DNA of 62,000 bases from Owenia fusiformis (Eukaryota > Annelida > Polychaeta > Sabellida > Oweniidae), in NCBI GenBank assembly GCA_903813345.2, contig CAIIXF020000025.1:1-62000 (forward strand), given 5' to 3'. Below are positions 34,397-45,383 of the stretch, one piece after another. Both the position numbers and the translations under genes were made by a program. Under the pieces are notes generated by a model, which had not been told where the DNA came from, made no database searches, and saw nothing but the letters and a program-made list of their open reading frames with translations. Each line of letters starts with the position of its first letter. Positions within the stretch are counted from its first letter, which is position 1.

Positions 34397-35217
34397 TTGC
34401 TCACACAGCCTGATCGACCAGGCATCCGTCTGTCAATTGGTCTGTCCGTTGGTCAGTCCATCTGTCCGTCTGTTGGTTTGTCTGTCAACATTGGCCGCAC
34501 AAATTAAAACTGCTATTCAGATTGAGTCATATTCACATTCATTTTATACATATCCATGATGCCTATTTGACCTATCATTGCCATTTCCCAAGTTCGCCCA
34601 GTTTTTCATGTTTACGCTATAAAATTTGACAAAAAAGCAAGACTAAGGGGAGTCATTTTCAGGGAACTTTCTTATGTATATCGTCAATGGCAGGTTTTGT
34701 GATTGACACGTTTCTCAAAGTTTGTCTCTATACTTGTTCATTACTTGCAATGAATTACATCATTACTAGATTTAAGCATTCCCTACATATTGCTCAATAT
34801 ATGTCAGCATCAAATTTTTACTGTTTTTCAGATATTTAATGTCAAAAATTAGTAAAAATTAGTTTTTCAACTTGCTTCAATTTGACCAAATTTTGGGGGG
34901 AAAATTGTTTACAAGTTGCCAGGAGTTCAAATCTGAACTTTTTTTTGAGACCTTTGAAAGGTCAAAAATGTTGATTTTTCAAATTGATTATTTGCATGTA
35001 AGTTTTGGTCACCTTAATCACAAAAGACGTACTGAGCTCTGAATAAGTAAAATGTTCAAAGTCAAAGGTCCTCAAACTAGGTCACAAACTGTGCTATCTA
35101 AGTTTCTCAAAGTTCGAGACTACAAATTAAAATAAAATCAATAATTTTGTTTGAAAATCAGGATATACATTCTTCCAAAGGTTCTACAATGTGTGAGCAC
35201 AGGACCGTGGGTCCTTT
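34397..35217. mobile_element. GCTCACACAG-ended element, second copy
   Basis: TTTGCTCACACAGCCTGATC through GTGTGAGCACAGGACCGTGG parallels 26338-27331 almost block for block (ATTGCCATTTCCCAAGTTCG, TTGCAATGAATTACATCATT, AGTTGCCAGGAGTTCAAATC). This copy lacks about 170 bp present in the other. Confidence 0.8.
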
Positions 35218-35261
35218 ATACACATCTGCCAAGTCAAGAACACTTGTTTATTATTATTTAG

Positions 35262-35908
35262 GGAACAGTAGCTCAACATGAACCAAAGCAACAGGTGAAA
35301 GAAAATCTAGAAACTAAGCAAATTCCACCAATCAAAAGCAGCATAGATAATTCAAATATTAAGGGAATCTTGAAACTTTCTACAAAATCAGCAAACAACA
35401 GTGATAATGTACATAGTGACACAGTAAGGAGTATTTTGAAACTAGAAACTAAATCCAGTCCTGAGAGACACCTAGTGAGTAGTAGTGAAGACAATAAGTC
35501 TGCAGCAGATGAAATGACATCACAAGTGACATCACAATTAGGTAGTTATAGTCAATCTGTAGTTGAGAATTTAAGTATAGGACAAAGTGTAATCAAAGTA
35601 GATGAGAGAGACAAGCTCAGCAGTAGTGCAGAAGAGGAAATAAGAGCTACGAAACATATCAAAAATTAAGCAATAGCAGCCAGGAGACGATCAAGAGAAA
35701 TGAGGAAATTTGAACATGAACGTTATCATACGCAGCCAATAGAAAGCTCTGGTGGTGAGGAATCACCATCCTTAAGGCACCAAGCAAAATCAGTGACAGC
35801 ATGACACGTGACACAACCTATCACCCCTACAGAGAAAGTAGAAACTGCAGAGAATGCATTTCCAGACCTCCTGGTTAAGAATAAGCTGGGAGGATCCATT
35901 GCAGATAG
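35262..35908 (+). CDS. SVIL: Supervillin homologue, N-terminal-region exon (647 nt, two in-frame stops)
   Basis: The acceptor TATTATTTAG opens in phase 0 and the donor AG|GTAAGT closes in phase 2. The frame encodes a Ser/Lys/Glu-rich disordered region, then basic AIAARRRSREMRKFEHERYH, and ends FPDLLVKNKLGGSIADR, where the last Arg is completed by the next exon. The repeated ILKL motif (GILKLSTKS, SILKLETKS) is a small internal duplication. Two stops, TAA at 35667-35669 and TGA at 35802-35804, interrupt an otherwise continuous coding frame: residues on both sides of each are clearly in the same frame, including the one that splices into 40382. They could be sequencing errors, an allele, or decay. 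Supervillin is an actin- and myosin II-binding cortical protein. Confidence 0.8.
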
Positions 35909-36984
35909 GTAAGTCAGGAAGATTGCATTGTATTTTCAAAAAATCTGAATAACACCCATGATGTTAGAAGTGGGCTGTATAAGTAATTTATAGTTTCAAA
36001 TCAGTCTGGTTTCTTCTTGTTATATCACTTTACACATTGACCCTGAATTTAAGCTGAAGCAGATATACTAGTAAACAGCATTAGTAGATAAGCACAGTAT
36101 GTATATGTATGTTTTCTGTGAACTGTAGTGTGCTACTATTGAAGTAAAGGATAAGATAAATAAACAGTATCACGCACAGCTCCCAAAATACCTTGAATTG
36201 AGTCAGATCTCCATTAATTTGTAATTTCCCAGTTCTAATTTACTGTGGGTATACACTAGACTGTGAAGCCTTATTGAAGTTAAGACTTATTATTATCAGC
36301 TTAGAAAAGCCACTTAGGAGCGGTGTTCTATTATGAGATACTCTTTCATGTGGAAGTTTATATGACCTCTTTAAAATTCTCATGGTATACTTCTTAACCA
36401 TATATTTTTATACACTTCCAGTTATGGGATAAGGAGCAGTCATTATTAAAAGTAGACTCTCTTTCCATTAGCCACCTGTTAAGTAACTTAACCACTGTAA
36501 GGAACAGTCTCTAAAAATGTCTCAATTTGAAAAAATTCATATATTGATTTACATAGGACTATTACCTCATTGGCTAGTCTTGCATCAAGTGTAGAAAAGG
36601 AGATGGAAATACGGGAGCTTGACAGTGGCGGATCCAGGGGGGAATGGGGACCACAATCCCTTTTTGTTTTTTCCTGACTCAAAATTTGCCACCTTCCCTT
36701 GTTAGCAATGTTAACTTCGGCTGTATATACTGGACTACACCTATAAATGTGTAATATGCTTTTTGTATTTAAAGCATACTGTCTGGCAACTGTTTCAATA
36801 AAGAATATTTTGCATTTTGTTACCATCTAAATATCAAGGTTACCTGTTATAAATAAATGCAAGTGAAATGTTCAAGTGTTTACTCAAATATTTGGTATAT
36901 TTAATTTCAGATTTTTTGTTTTATTTAAAATTCAAAACTACAAGTGATAATGTTTACCTTTCAGTCCTGAGATTGGCATACTAA
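35909..36984. other. SVIL intron, with a hAT-type terminus at about 36620
   Basis: Mostly unremarkable AT-rich intron. CAGTGGCGGATCCAGGGGGG at about 36622 matches the well-known tip of many hAT-like non-autonomous elements, but I find no matching opposite end. Confidence 0.45.
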
Positions 36985-38480
36985 ACAAATACTGGATGAC
37001 CATAAGGTGGATATGCCAGAATACCTATCCGAGTAAAAAAATACTAGGCGAGGCGAAGCTGAGCCTAGTATTTTTTTTTTCAAGGATAGGTATTCTGGCA
37101 TATCCACCTCATGGTCATTCAGTATTTATTATTTTATTATGCACCTCCCTTGAGAAATACATTACTTTAAAGAATTGGTCTACTAAAACAGAAGCCGAGC
37201 CTAAGATTTCGACATCTAAAACGTCACTTGACTTTTTTGCAAAAAACCTTCCAAAAAGTAACAGTCACATGAATTCACATTGTCGCATTTACAAAATGAT
37301 CCACCGCCTAACTTATGCACCTTCAAACTTGGTAATATTGTACACACAACTATTAATTACCGTATATTCTCATATGACTAACAAAGATACAGCCATCTTT
37401 ACCCCATGCAAGATATTGCCATCTTTCATCCTAAAAAGTCACACGTGCAAGATGAGATTTACTTGTGACATCACTGGTCTATAAACATCAAAAACATGGC
37501 AACGGACAGACCGTTGCTATGCGTATCCATGCTAATTCTACAAAACTAAGTTGTGAAGTCATAACAATGTAGCTTTGTTGCCACGTGTATCTATGTATTT
37601 TCTTCAATATTGTTATGACGTCATAACAATTGAAAGATGAAGTTCAATTAATTTGAAGCTATTTTTCACTCAGTTTTATGATAAAATGTTGAAAATATGG
37701 CATAATACAGAGTCATATGAGAAAAACTTTCTTGTACTCGTACCTGTGCAATATCGTCCATTCTTGACTCGCTTTGATAATGTTTCTTTATCTCGTCTTC
37801 GACTCGATAAAGAAGACTTATCAAAGCTCATCAAGAATGGACGATCTTGCACAGGTACTCATATAAGAACCTCTATTTCCCATAGAAAACTGGGCTTGCT
37901 TTTCAACATTTCAAGTGAAAATTCTCTACGGAGCTTTTGTTTTTGTGATGTAATTTCTTCTAAGAAATCGGTGACATGATAGGTTCAGTTCATCTTATTT
38001 CTAAAGGGGTGTCATCTATTGAGAATATTTATTTATTTTCATCTTGTCCAGTCCTATATACAACCTGCCCTTATTCTTTTCGCTTGTAAAACCGCGTAGT
38101 AATGTTGAAATTAGAATAGATTCTCTGAGAGTGGTGACATGTTTGCATCTCTACCATCTTGCGTTTGACACCCCTCGTTTTGGGCAAGTCCAAGTAAACT
38201 GCACATCCGGGTGATTAGAAAAGGGACATTTTCTTTTAAAAATCGAGCGGCAACAAAGATACTTCTGGTCAAACTGAGTTTATGACGAAACTTAGGAAAG
38301 AATCAATAAAAGGTAAGTGGTATACATTAGGCGGATGCAAAAAATTAAATGTGGCGCCAATTTGAAACTTCAGAATGCTTTCTGTGATTCAAAATCACAA
38401 AAAGTCGAGTGACTTTTAAGATGTCTAAAATCTTAATTTTTTTTCGAGGATAGGTATTCTGGCATACAGGATGGTAAGAG
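36985..38480. mobile_element. Palindromic element cluster (GGATAGGTATTCTGGCATA)
   Basis: At 36990-37133 the arms GATGACCATAAGGTGGATAT and ATATCCACCTCATGGTCATT enclose CTAGGCGAGGCGAAGCTGAG. At 37735-37860 ACCTGTGCAATATCGTCCAT pairs with ATGGACGATCTTGCACAGGT. At 38445 CGAGGATAGGTATTCTGGCA repeats the first hairpin's arm in direct orientation. The open frame at 36996-37484 is largely the palindrome and its flank; no transposase motif. It may be a 1.5-kb element with internal hairpins; limits are uncertain. Confidence 0.6.
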
Positions 38481-38619
38481 ATCTCGTTGCTTCAATATTG
38501 GATAGAATGAGATCTTGCTGCCATGTATGGCAATAGATCCTGCAGCTCTTAACCAATCAGATTTGAGTATTTTAATGAGGTGCATAATAATACAGTATAT
38601 TCAGCTGCTGCCTATTTTT

Positions 38620-40130
38620 AGCTCACATGGTGAGCTATTGCAATCACTCACTTGTCCGTCTGTCTGTCTGTCTGTCTGTCAACAGTTGGCCAGTTTTAAA
38701 ACCTCTGTCAACAGGATTCTTGTTTTAAATTATTTTTGTTTAACATCAATATAGAAACCCCCCTATGACTCCTGGTTCAAAAGCTCGCCTATTATCAAAA
38801 TGGCCACCATTTTTGTCACGCAAAATTCACTTATGGACCATTTCAGGGCTTGAATTAACGGCGTCCCGTACATGTTAAGGACTCAAAAATAATTTGGAGG
38901 ACGCAAAAATTGAAAATATTTCCGTTTTTTGAACGCAAATTTTTTTTTAGGTCAACTGGGGTTTCATTAACAGCCAGCAGCCGGCGTTTTCGCCGCTTCA
39001 AACCCCAGTTACCCCGGTTCAAAAATTGAGAAAAAAATTGCCGGTCCAAATGATGAGAGATTTTGCTGACACATGAGATAAATCAATTAAGTTTGACATA
39101 TCAAATGAAAGAATATAAATTGGCCTACCTTGTGAAGGCAAAATCTAAGTATAATAGGCAGATAATCAGCAGTGTTTTACAGAAACACTGAGATAATTAT
39201 CTTACAATAATCCGGTCACCATTTTTATTGACCTACTTTCAAAACCAAAACATCATTGCTTTGAGACTAATGGGTCAGTAGCAAAAAACCTTTATCACTG
39301 TCCTGCCAACTTTCAATAGATAAAACAAACACTATAATACAATTGATCCTCTTGGCATTATCTCACATCATAGTGAGGAAGCACAAAGGGCAACATTTGA
39401 AAACAAAAATATTACAAGTCAAAAATGCATATCAAACTATTGAATGTTGATCTTTATATTTCATTGAAATTAATAATGTGTCAGAAAGGAATATTGAGTT
39501 ATTATTTACATCAGAGTGAGGAGTAACAAGGGGCAACATTGAAAAACACATAAAGAAATTAACAAGTCAAATAGATCAATTGCTCATATACAGTTTGCAT
39601 TTAAGTGGCAGGAAAATACTGATTTTATGATTTCACATCAGGACACCCTAGTATATATATCCTTCTATTTTGTAGATTTGAAACCATGACATGCAACAGT
39701 TTTTCCTATTCAGAAACAAATATTAGGTTATTCATGAAATAAAATGTATTCATTGTCGAATGAACGAACATGCATTTATTCAGTCCGTACTTAACATTTA
39801 CTTCCGTTTTGAAATTCGCGGCAAGAAATCAATTAAAACTGAAAAATAAGGGACACACTTTTTTTCCAAAGGACACACTTTTTTAAAAAAATTGCGTCCT
39901 TGGGACTCACAAATTTTCTAACCTAATGCAAGCGCTGCCATTTGCTTTAAAACCTGTGTTGATAGGATTACCGTTTTAAGTTATATTTGTTCAACATCAA
40001 TACAGAAAACTCCCTTATGACTCCTGGTTCAAAAGCTCGCCTATTTTTTTTTTTAAATGGTCGCCATTTTCGTCTCGCGAAATTCACTTTTGGCCCATTT
40101 TTTAACTTTACAAATAATTTCAGGTGTTCT
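38620..40130 (+). mobile_element. GCTCACATGGTGAGC-head element, split by a 1.1-kb insertion
   Basis: The head TAGCTCACATGGTGAGCTAT plus GTCTGTCTGTCTG opens at 38620. The tandem unit (AAAACCTCTGTCAACAGGAT, GACTCCTGGTTCAAAAGCTC, AAAATGGCCACCATTTTTGT) runs to 38843 and a second unit resumes at 39944 (AAAACCTGTGTTGATAGGAT, GACTCCTGGTTCAAAAGCTC). The insertion 38844-39937 therefore sits at the unit boundary. Confidence 0.75.
38844..39937. mobile_element. TIR element, 1094 bp, 6-bp TSD CCATTT
   Basis: The left end CAGGGCTTGAATTAACGGCG and right end CTAACCTAATGCAAGCGCTG are imperfect inverted repeats. Inner blocks AGGACTCAAAAATAATTTGG and AGGACGCAAAAATTG mirror AAAATTGCGTCCTTGGGACT. CCATTT abuts both ends (38838-38843 and 39938-39943). 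No open frame. Tips and duplication length suggest a hAT-like non-autonomous element; that is inference. Confidence 0.75.
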
Positions 40131-40381
40131 GCATTGGAAAAAGCCATGTTAAATGAAATAAGGTACACAAAATCATAACTACTTGACTCAATGATTTGTC
40201 TATCATGTTCAGGTGTAAGCCCCCCCCCCCTCGAATAAAAACATAATGACTCAAAAAATATTGTACGAGAAATCTAAATGACCTCCGAAAGACCCCCTCC
40301 CATCCTTATTTAAACAAATTCAAAACATAGTAACAATCCCTTCCAAACACCCAAAAACTGTATGAAAACATTTAATTATAG
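40131..40381. other. Intron with a C10 homopolymer
   Basis: TAAGCCCCCCCCCCTCGAAT at about 40215 is the longest C run in the window. Otherwise only the polypyrimidine approach to the next exon. Confidence 0.5.
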
Positions 40382-40623
40382 ACTTTCCAACTTGCACAAG
40401 AGTGGAGAGACTGAGTGGCAAAAGAGATTACTACGCCAGGGGAAATCTCCAAGTCCAGAGGTTGAAATCAAATTCCGCAACAAGCCATGGCTAAAAGGAG
40501 ATAGACCAACCAGTATACATGATAGACTGAATCACCTTAAGGAGTCCTCTGAGACTTGGAAACAACGAGTTGAAGAGAAAGATAGTGAGGAGTTTACTGT
40601 AGCCGGAAAATTAGCAAAAACAG
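40382..40623 (+). CDS. SVIL: Supervillin homologue, exon (242 nt)
   Basis: The acceptor TTTAATTATAG gives the third base of the Arg started at 35908, so the protein reads SIADRLSNLHKSGETEWQKR across the junction. The body continues RLLRQGKSPSPEVEIKFRNK, DRPTSIHDRLNHLKESSETW and EEFTVAGKLAKT, ending ACAG|GTATGT in phase 1. Repeated S-I-x-D/E-R-L plus W-x-x-R-V elements and a closing FTVAGKL are the hallmark of the region of supervillin just before its gelsolin-like half. No lesion in this exon. Confidence 0.85.
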
Positions 40624-41549
40624 GTATGTTTAAGTTGAGGTTGTAAATTCTATATACTGTATTTACCCTAATGGGTGTGCAATGCGGCTCCTAGATTTAA
40701 ATTTAAAATGTTAATCTATCAAGAGATTCTAATAAGACTTTTTTAACAAAATATCACTAATAATTTTTAACAAAATATGGCCAATAATCTTTTTATTAGT
40801 GCTTATCACTAGAGAGAAAATGGAGAGCACTGAAAGGAAACATAATTGGAGTGAGACTTATCTTTGTGCTTTGAATTTGATTGTTTATATTCTGCACAGT
40901 ATAGACTATAGAGCTAGAGCCCATGCATATAATGACAGAACCAAACTTGTTCTCAATATACAGGTTACGCTGTACTTCATAATTGTTATGATGCACTCCT
41001 ATCCTATACTCCTACACTATGTTGGAATCATGGAGGAAATAGTTCTAGAAATCTACATTAAAGATTAACAATCAATATGGGGTTATTTCATGGTAATCAT
41101 TTTTTATCTGTAACATTTCATGAATATAATATGTATATGATATCTACTTCAACATTATCTGTATACTTGTTTCATTTTCATAATGATTTTTATGTGACTC
41201 AAGATATTTTGAAGTGTCAAAATGTTAGTAACACCAACTTGAAAATACTTCAGATAAAAATGCAGATATTTTTTTGATAGATGATATGTACTGTAGTATT
41301 TGTCTCCAACACTCATGATCAATGGGACATTAATTTAAATGCATATAATTGAATTCAATTCATTTGATATCATTTAATGTCAAGAATTTCAGATCTATAT
41401 GTTATGATTAGCTATTTGAAATTCGAGTCCTTTAGGTTGTTTCTATGATACCGAACAAGTCATAATTTCAATTTGTGGATTGTAAATATTAGATTTCAAA
41501 CAGCATGTTCAAATTCTTGACTATGAAAAAGAAACTGATGACTCATTAT
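40624..41549. other. SVIL intron, no recognisable feature
   Basis: An 89-codon frame at 40799-41068 has no usable splice sites and no family resemblance. I leave it out. Confidence 0.4.
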
Positions 41550-43290
41550 TATCTCAACGAACGAAGTTCGGTAGGGATATAGTGAAGTCCTCCGTCCGTC
41601 AGTCCGTCCGTCTGTCCGTCCGGAAGATAACTCAAATATTGGTTGACGGATTTTCTTCATATTTGGTGGAAAGATGTATATTGATGAATAGTTTTACGCA
41701 AGATTTTTTTCAAGATGGCCACCGCTTAAAAAATGACGGGACTTTTTCGCAAAAATCATAAATTTTTCATTCTAAACAAAAGTAATTAATATTATTGTTT
41801 GAAATTTTGGTAGTATATTCGCAACATCTATCAATTTCACATATAATCCGCGTTTTTCATCCTGACCCCCAGGGGCCGTGTATGGGGGGTCAAAAAACAG
41901 AAATTTTCGCTAATTTTTAGATCTTTCTGAAGTATAGCTTTATTATACTCAAATGAAAGGCATTTAGGAGTAGATTGCAAATATCATATCTTTTTTCTGC
42001 TTCGAGCCTCGTAAAATTCAAAATGGCCGTTTAATGTACGATTTCGCAATAATTTTTCGATCCCTTCAAAGTATGGCTATATAATACTCAAATTGAAGGA
42101 ATTTTGGAGTAGATCACAATTATGGTATTGTTTTTCAGATTTGTACCTCAGAAAATTCAAAATGGATTTTTTCAAGATGGCCGCCGCTTTAAAAATGACG
42201 GGACTTTTTCGCAAAAATCATAAATTTTTCATTCTAAACCAAAGTAATTAATATTATTGTTTGAAATTTTGGTAGTATTTTCGCAACATCCATCTATTTC
42301 ACATATTTTCCGTGTTTTTGATCCTGACCCCAAGGGCCGTGTATGGGGGGTCAGGAAAACCGAAATTTTCGCTAATTTTTAGATCTTTCTGAAGTATAGC
42401 TTTATTATACTCAAATGAAAGGCAATTTAGAGTAGATTGCAAATATTGTATCTTTTTTCTGATTCGAGCCTCGTAAAATTCAAAATGGCTGTCTAATGTG
42501 CGATTTCGCAATAATTTTTCGATCCCTTCAACGTATGGCTATATAATATTCAAATTGAAGGAATTTTGGAGTAGATCACAATACACTGTATTATTTTTCA
42601 GATTTGTACCTCAGAAAATTCAAAATGGCTGCTTTGCAGGAATTCGCAATTCTAAAATCTAAATTTTTCAATTTTACCCAAAGTAATTAGTATAATTGAT
42701 TGGAATTCGGTAATTGATATTTTGTTCGTTGGGATTTGCTACTCCGCGGAGTTGCCATTATCTAGTTAATATTATTATTTGAAATTTTGGTAGTATATTC
42801 GCAACATCTATCTATTTCACATATATTCCGTGTTTTTCATCCTGACACCCAGGGGCCGTGTATGGGGGTCAGGAAAACAGAAATCTTCGCTAATTTTTAG
42901 ATCTCTCTGAAGTATAGCTTTATTATACTCAAATGAAAGGCAATTAAGAGTAGATTGCAAATATTGTATCTTTTTTCTGATTCGAGCTCGTGAAATTCAA
43001 AATGGTCGTCTAATGTACGATTTCGCAATAATTTTTCGATCCCTTCAATGTTATAATGGCTATATAATACTCAAATTGAAGGAATTTTGGAGTAGATCAC
43101 AATACACTGTATTATTTTTCAGATTTGTACCTCAGAAAATTCAAAATGGCTGCTTTGCAGGAATACGCAATTTTAAAATCTAAATTTTTCAATTTTAACC
43201 AAAGTAATGAGTATAATTGATTGGAATTCGGTAATTGATATTTTGTTTGTTGGGATTTGCTACTCCGCGGAGTTGCCATTATCTAGTTGT
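41550..43290 (+). mobile_element. GGGATATA-head element with three long units (about 460-520 bp)
   Basis: The head TTATCTCAACGAACGAAGTT with GTAGGGATATAGTG is followed by GTCCGTCAGTCCGTCCG. The unit with GAAATTTTGGTAGTATATTC starts at 41801, 42263 and 42781 and includes CAGGGGCCGTGTATGGGG and AAAATTCAAAATGGC. The right terminus GTTGGGATTTGCTACTCCGC occurs twice, at about 42728 and 43250, so a whole unit plus terminus has been duplicated in tandem. Confidence 0.85.
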
Positions 43291-43465
43291 ATTTAATTGT
43301 ATTTAAATGATATGGACAAAGTTATTATTTATGACCATCAAACTTGTTTACATTAAAAATCTCATTTACATACTTTCTTTTTAACATGTTTATATAAAAT
43401 CATTCCAGAAAAAAGAGCTACTGTATGCTATTCTACAAAGATAAAAGGTTAAATTTTACAGTTTT

Positions 43466-44232
43466 TATCGCACCCTAAGGTGGTATATTGTAATCAGTTT
43501 GCCGGGCAGGCGGGCAGTTGGGCGGGTGTCCCGAATATTCTTCTCTACAGGTTTCCAGTCAAACCGTTTGAGGGATTCATTTGAAATTCTCAGGGATGTT
43601 TCTACCTATGAAAGTTTAGAACTGATTTGTTTTTCGACATTTTGGATAAATGTTAAGACGGCCATTTTGGATTTTCCGTCCTAAGATCTTGCGCCTGTCA
43701 AGGCTTGTCTACAGGTTTCCAGCTAAATCATTTGAGGGATTCATTTGAAATTCTCAGGGATGTTTCTACCTATAAAAGTTTAGAACTGATTAGTTTTTTT
43801 GGCATTCTTGGTAAATGTTAAGGCGACCATTTTGGATTTTTCGTCCTAAAATCGTGTCTGTGAAGGCTTGTTTTAAAAAATAAAAAAGAATTTCCCATTG
43901 AGAGCAATGTTAAATTAAAACATTTTTTTAAGAAATAACTAAACAGTCAATCTTTCCAATTTTCACACATTTTGTAATACATCAGTATATCTTTTACCAG
44001 GATTTTTTCAGGAAAATCTGAATTGTAGAAAAAAAGCTGATACACTGTGAAGTAATACCTTAAAACGGGTTTCATGGATTCATCCTAAAATTTTAGAGAT
44101 GTATCTATTGAAAGTTTAGAACTGATTAGTTTTTAGGCTGTCTGGGTAAATGTTAAGGTGGCCATTTTGAATTTTCCATCCCGAAAAGTTTATTCTGTTC
44201 AAGGGTGTGATTCTGTTCACCGTGTGGCTTAT
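43466..44232 (+). mobile_element. ATCGCACCCT-head element with 162-bp type units
   Basis: The head TTTTTATCGCACCCTAAGGT and a GGCGGGCAGTTGGGCGGG tract precede two satellite units (CAGGTTTCCAGTCAAACCGT at about 43549, then CAGGTTTCCAGCTAAATCAT) and a TAAAAAAGAATTTCCCATTG segment. The right end TTCAAGGGTGTGATTCTGTT closes it. It shares a sub-lineage with 23941-24405 and 20999-21790. Confidence 0.8.
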
Positions 44233-44313
44233 TTAGGATTAAACTAAACCATATTTCTAAAATGTTAAAGTCACATTGATCCATGTGTTCCTTGAATGTT
44301 ATCTTCTTTGCAG

Positions 44314-44482
44314 GTAAACAGGCCGTTCCTGACACCCTAGTATGGCTACCCCCCCAAGTCTAAAATCTGACCCAGGGGATCTTTATACAAGGTAACCAAG
44401 AGTGGAACTGAATCCGGTGATGAGAGCCTAGCATTCAAAAATAAACCCCTCCCCAAAAGTATCAGTCTAGGAGACCTAAATG
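44314..44482 (+). CDS. SVIL: Supervillin homologue, exon with two one-base frameshifts
   Basis: The acceptor TCTTCTTTGCAG and donor AATG|GTAAAT fit phase 1 at both ends. From the incoming phase the frame reads GKQAVPDTLVWLP and would stop at a TAA just after a C7 run (44349-44355). One frame over it continues PSLKSDPGDLYTR. At 44391-44392 (AAGGTAACC) a second shift leads into VTKSGTESGDESLAFKNKPL and PKSISLGDLNG, which matches the outgoing phase. Each shift is what a single missing base in a short homopolymer (C7, GG) would cause. AAG|GTAACC could alternatively be a donor, but the downstream half is plainly coding. The polished genome may have no lesion here. Confidence 0.7.
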
Positions 44483-45080
44483 GTAAATATACAGAAATAG
44501 AATTTCTTAGATGAGAAATATGTCAATTGAAATTAGGGATTATCCTGAATTAAAGACAGAACTGCTGAACCTTTTAGAAAATAGCTATGACATGTGAAAG
44601 GAAAAATATTGAAAAGTTGTACAATTGACTGTTAACACACTTTTATCTTCTCTTCCTTTAGGTTATAGAGCATTTTCTACTTTACTCAGAAAAAGTTAAA
44701 AATGTTGGCTTGGATTACATAATATTATTACTAGACAAGAGTTTTTTCTCAGGACTATTTGAACATCCTGGTACAATGCACTTTATATTTATATGAATTG
44801 AAAATATATTATAGGGGTTCATTTTTGGCACTATTGTATCTTACAATTTCACCTTTTTACGAACAATAACTTGCGACAAAATCGTAATTTACAACAATTC
44901 CAAAAATGGACCCCAGTGTATCTTAAGCATCAAAATTAGCCATGTCCTTCTCAAGTATGGAGCATTCTAAGAGGGGATGAAGGTCACATAGTAGGATTTT
45001 AATTTTGGGGTTATTTGTAAATATTTTCAAATGGTCTATGAAGTGAAATACACTGTACTTGGTTCCTTCAACACCCAAAG

Positions 45081-45336
45081 GTTACAAGTCAATAAAATCA
45101 GAAATGCCAACTGATGTGTCATTCATGGTTTCAGCCCTAGTTAAGTCCAACAGTGACGAGGACAAGAAGAAACCAGAAGCACCAAAGACTGAAGTCACAG
45201 AAAAGAAGGAAGTCCAAGTGCCATCAGTGAACAATGAGGAGTTTACAGCCTTCTTTAAGAGTAACTTGGGCAATGATGAAAAGTTGGACGTTACTGTTCA
45301 TGACTTTGATCATTTATTAATTGAATTCAATAAAAT
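45081..45336 (+). CDS. SVIL: Supervillin homologue, exon (256 nt)
   Basis: Entering with G from the previous exon, the frame reads GYKSIKSEMPTDVSFMVSAL, a Lys/Glu-rich stretch, then VNNEEFTAFFKSNLGN and HDFDHLLIEFNK, leaving in phase 2 at AAAAT|GTAAGT. The acceptor TTCAACACCCAAAG has a modest pyrimidine tract. The acidic/basic linker with Phe-rich helical pieces suits the pre-gelsolin part of supervillin. The intron that follows carries the nested MITE at 45384-47714. Confidence 0.75.
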
Positions 45337-45383
45337 GTAAGTTGATTGGCTGGATCACATATAAAACAAGGAGAGACATAATA

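Noticed and set aside
36962-37484. Continuation of SVIL after TTTCAG at 36964 (SPEIGILNKY and the following 162-codon frame)
   Set aside because: The frame runs straight into a palindromic repeat, while the exon at 40382 completes the split Arg codon and continues the known motif.
40799-41068. 89-codon open frame in an SVIL intron
   Set aside because: No splice sites in frame with neighbours, no family resemblance, ordinary intron composition.
44391-44396. Splice donor AAG|GTAACC ending the 44314 exon early
   Set aside because: The 90 nt downstream encode VTKSGTESGDES...PKSISLGDLNG in the phase required by the next exon, so the exon more likely continues with a base missing.
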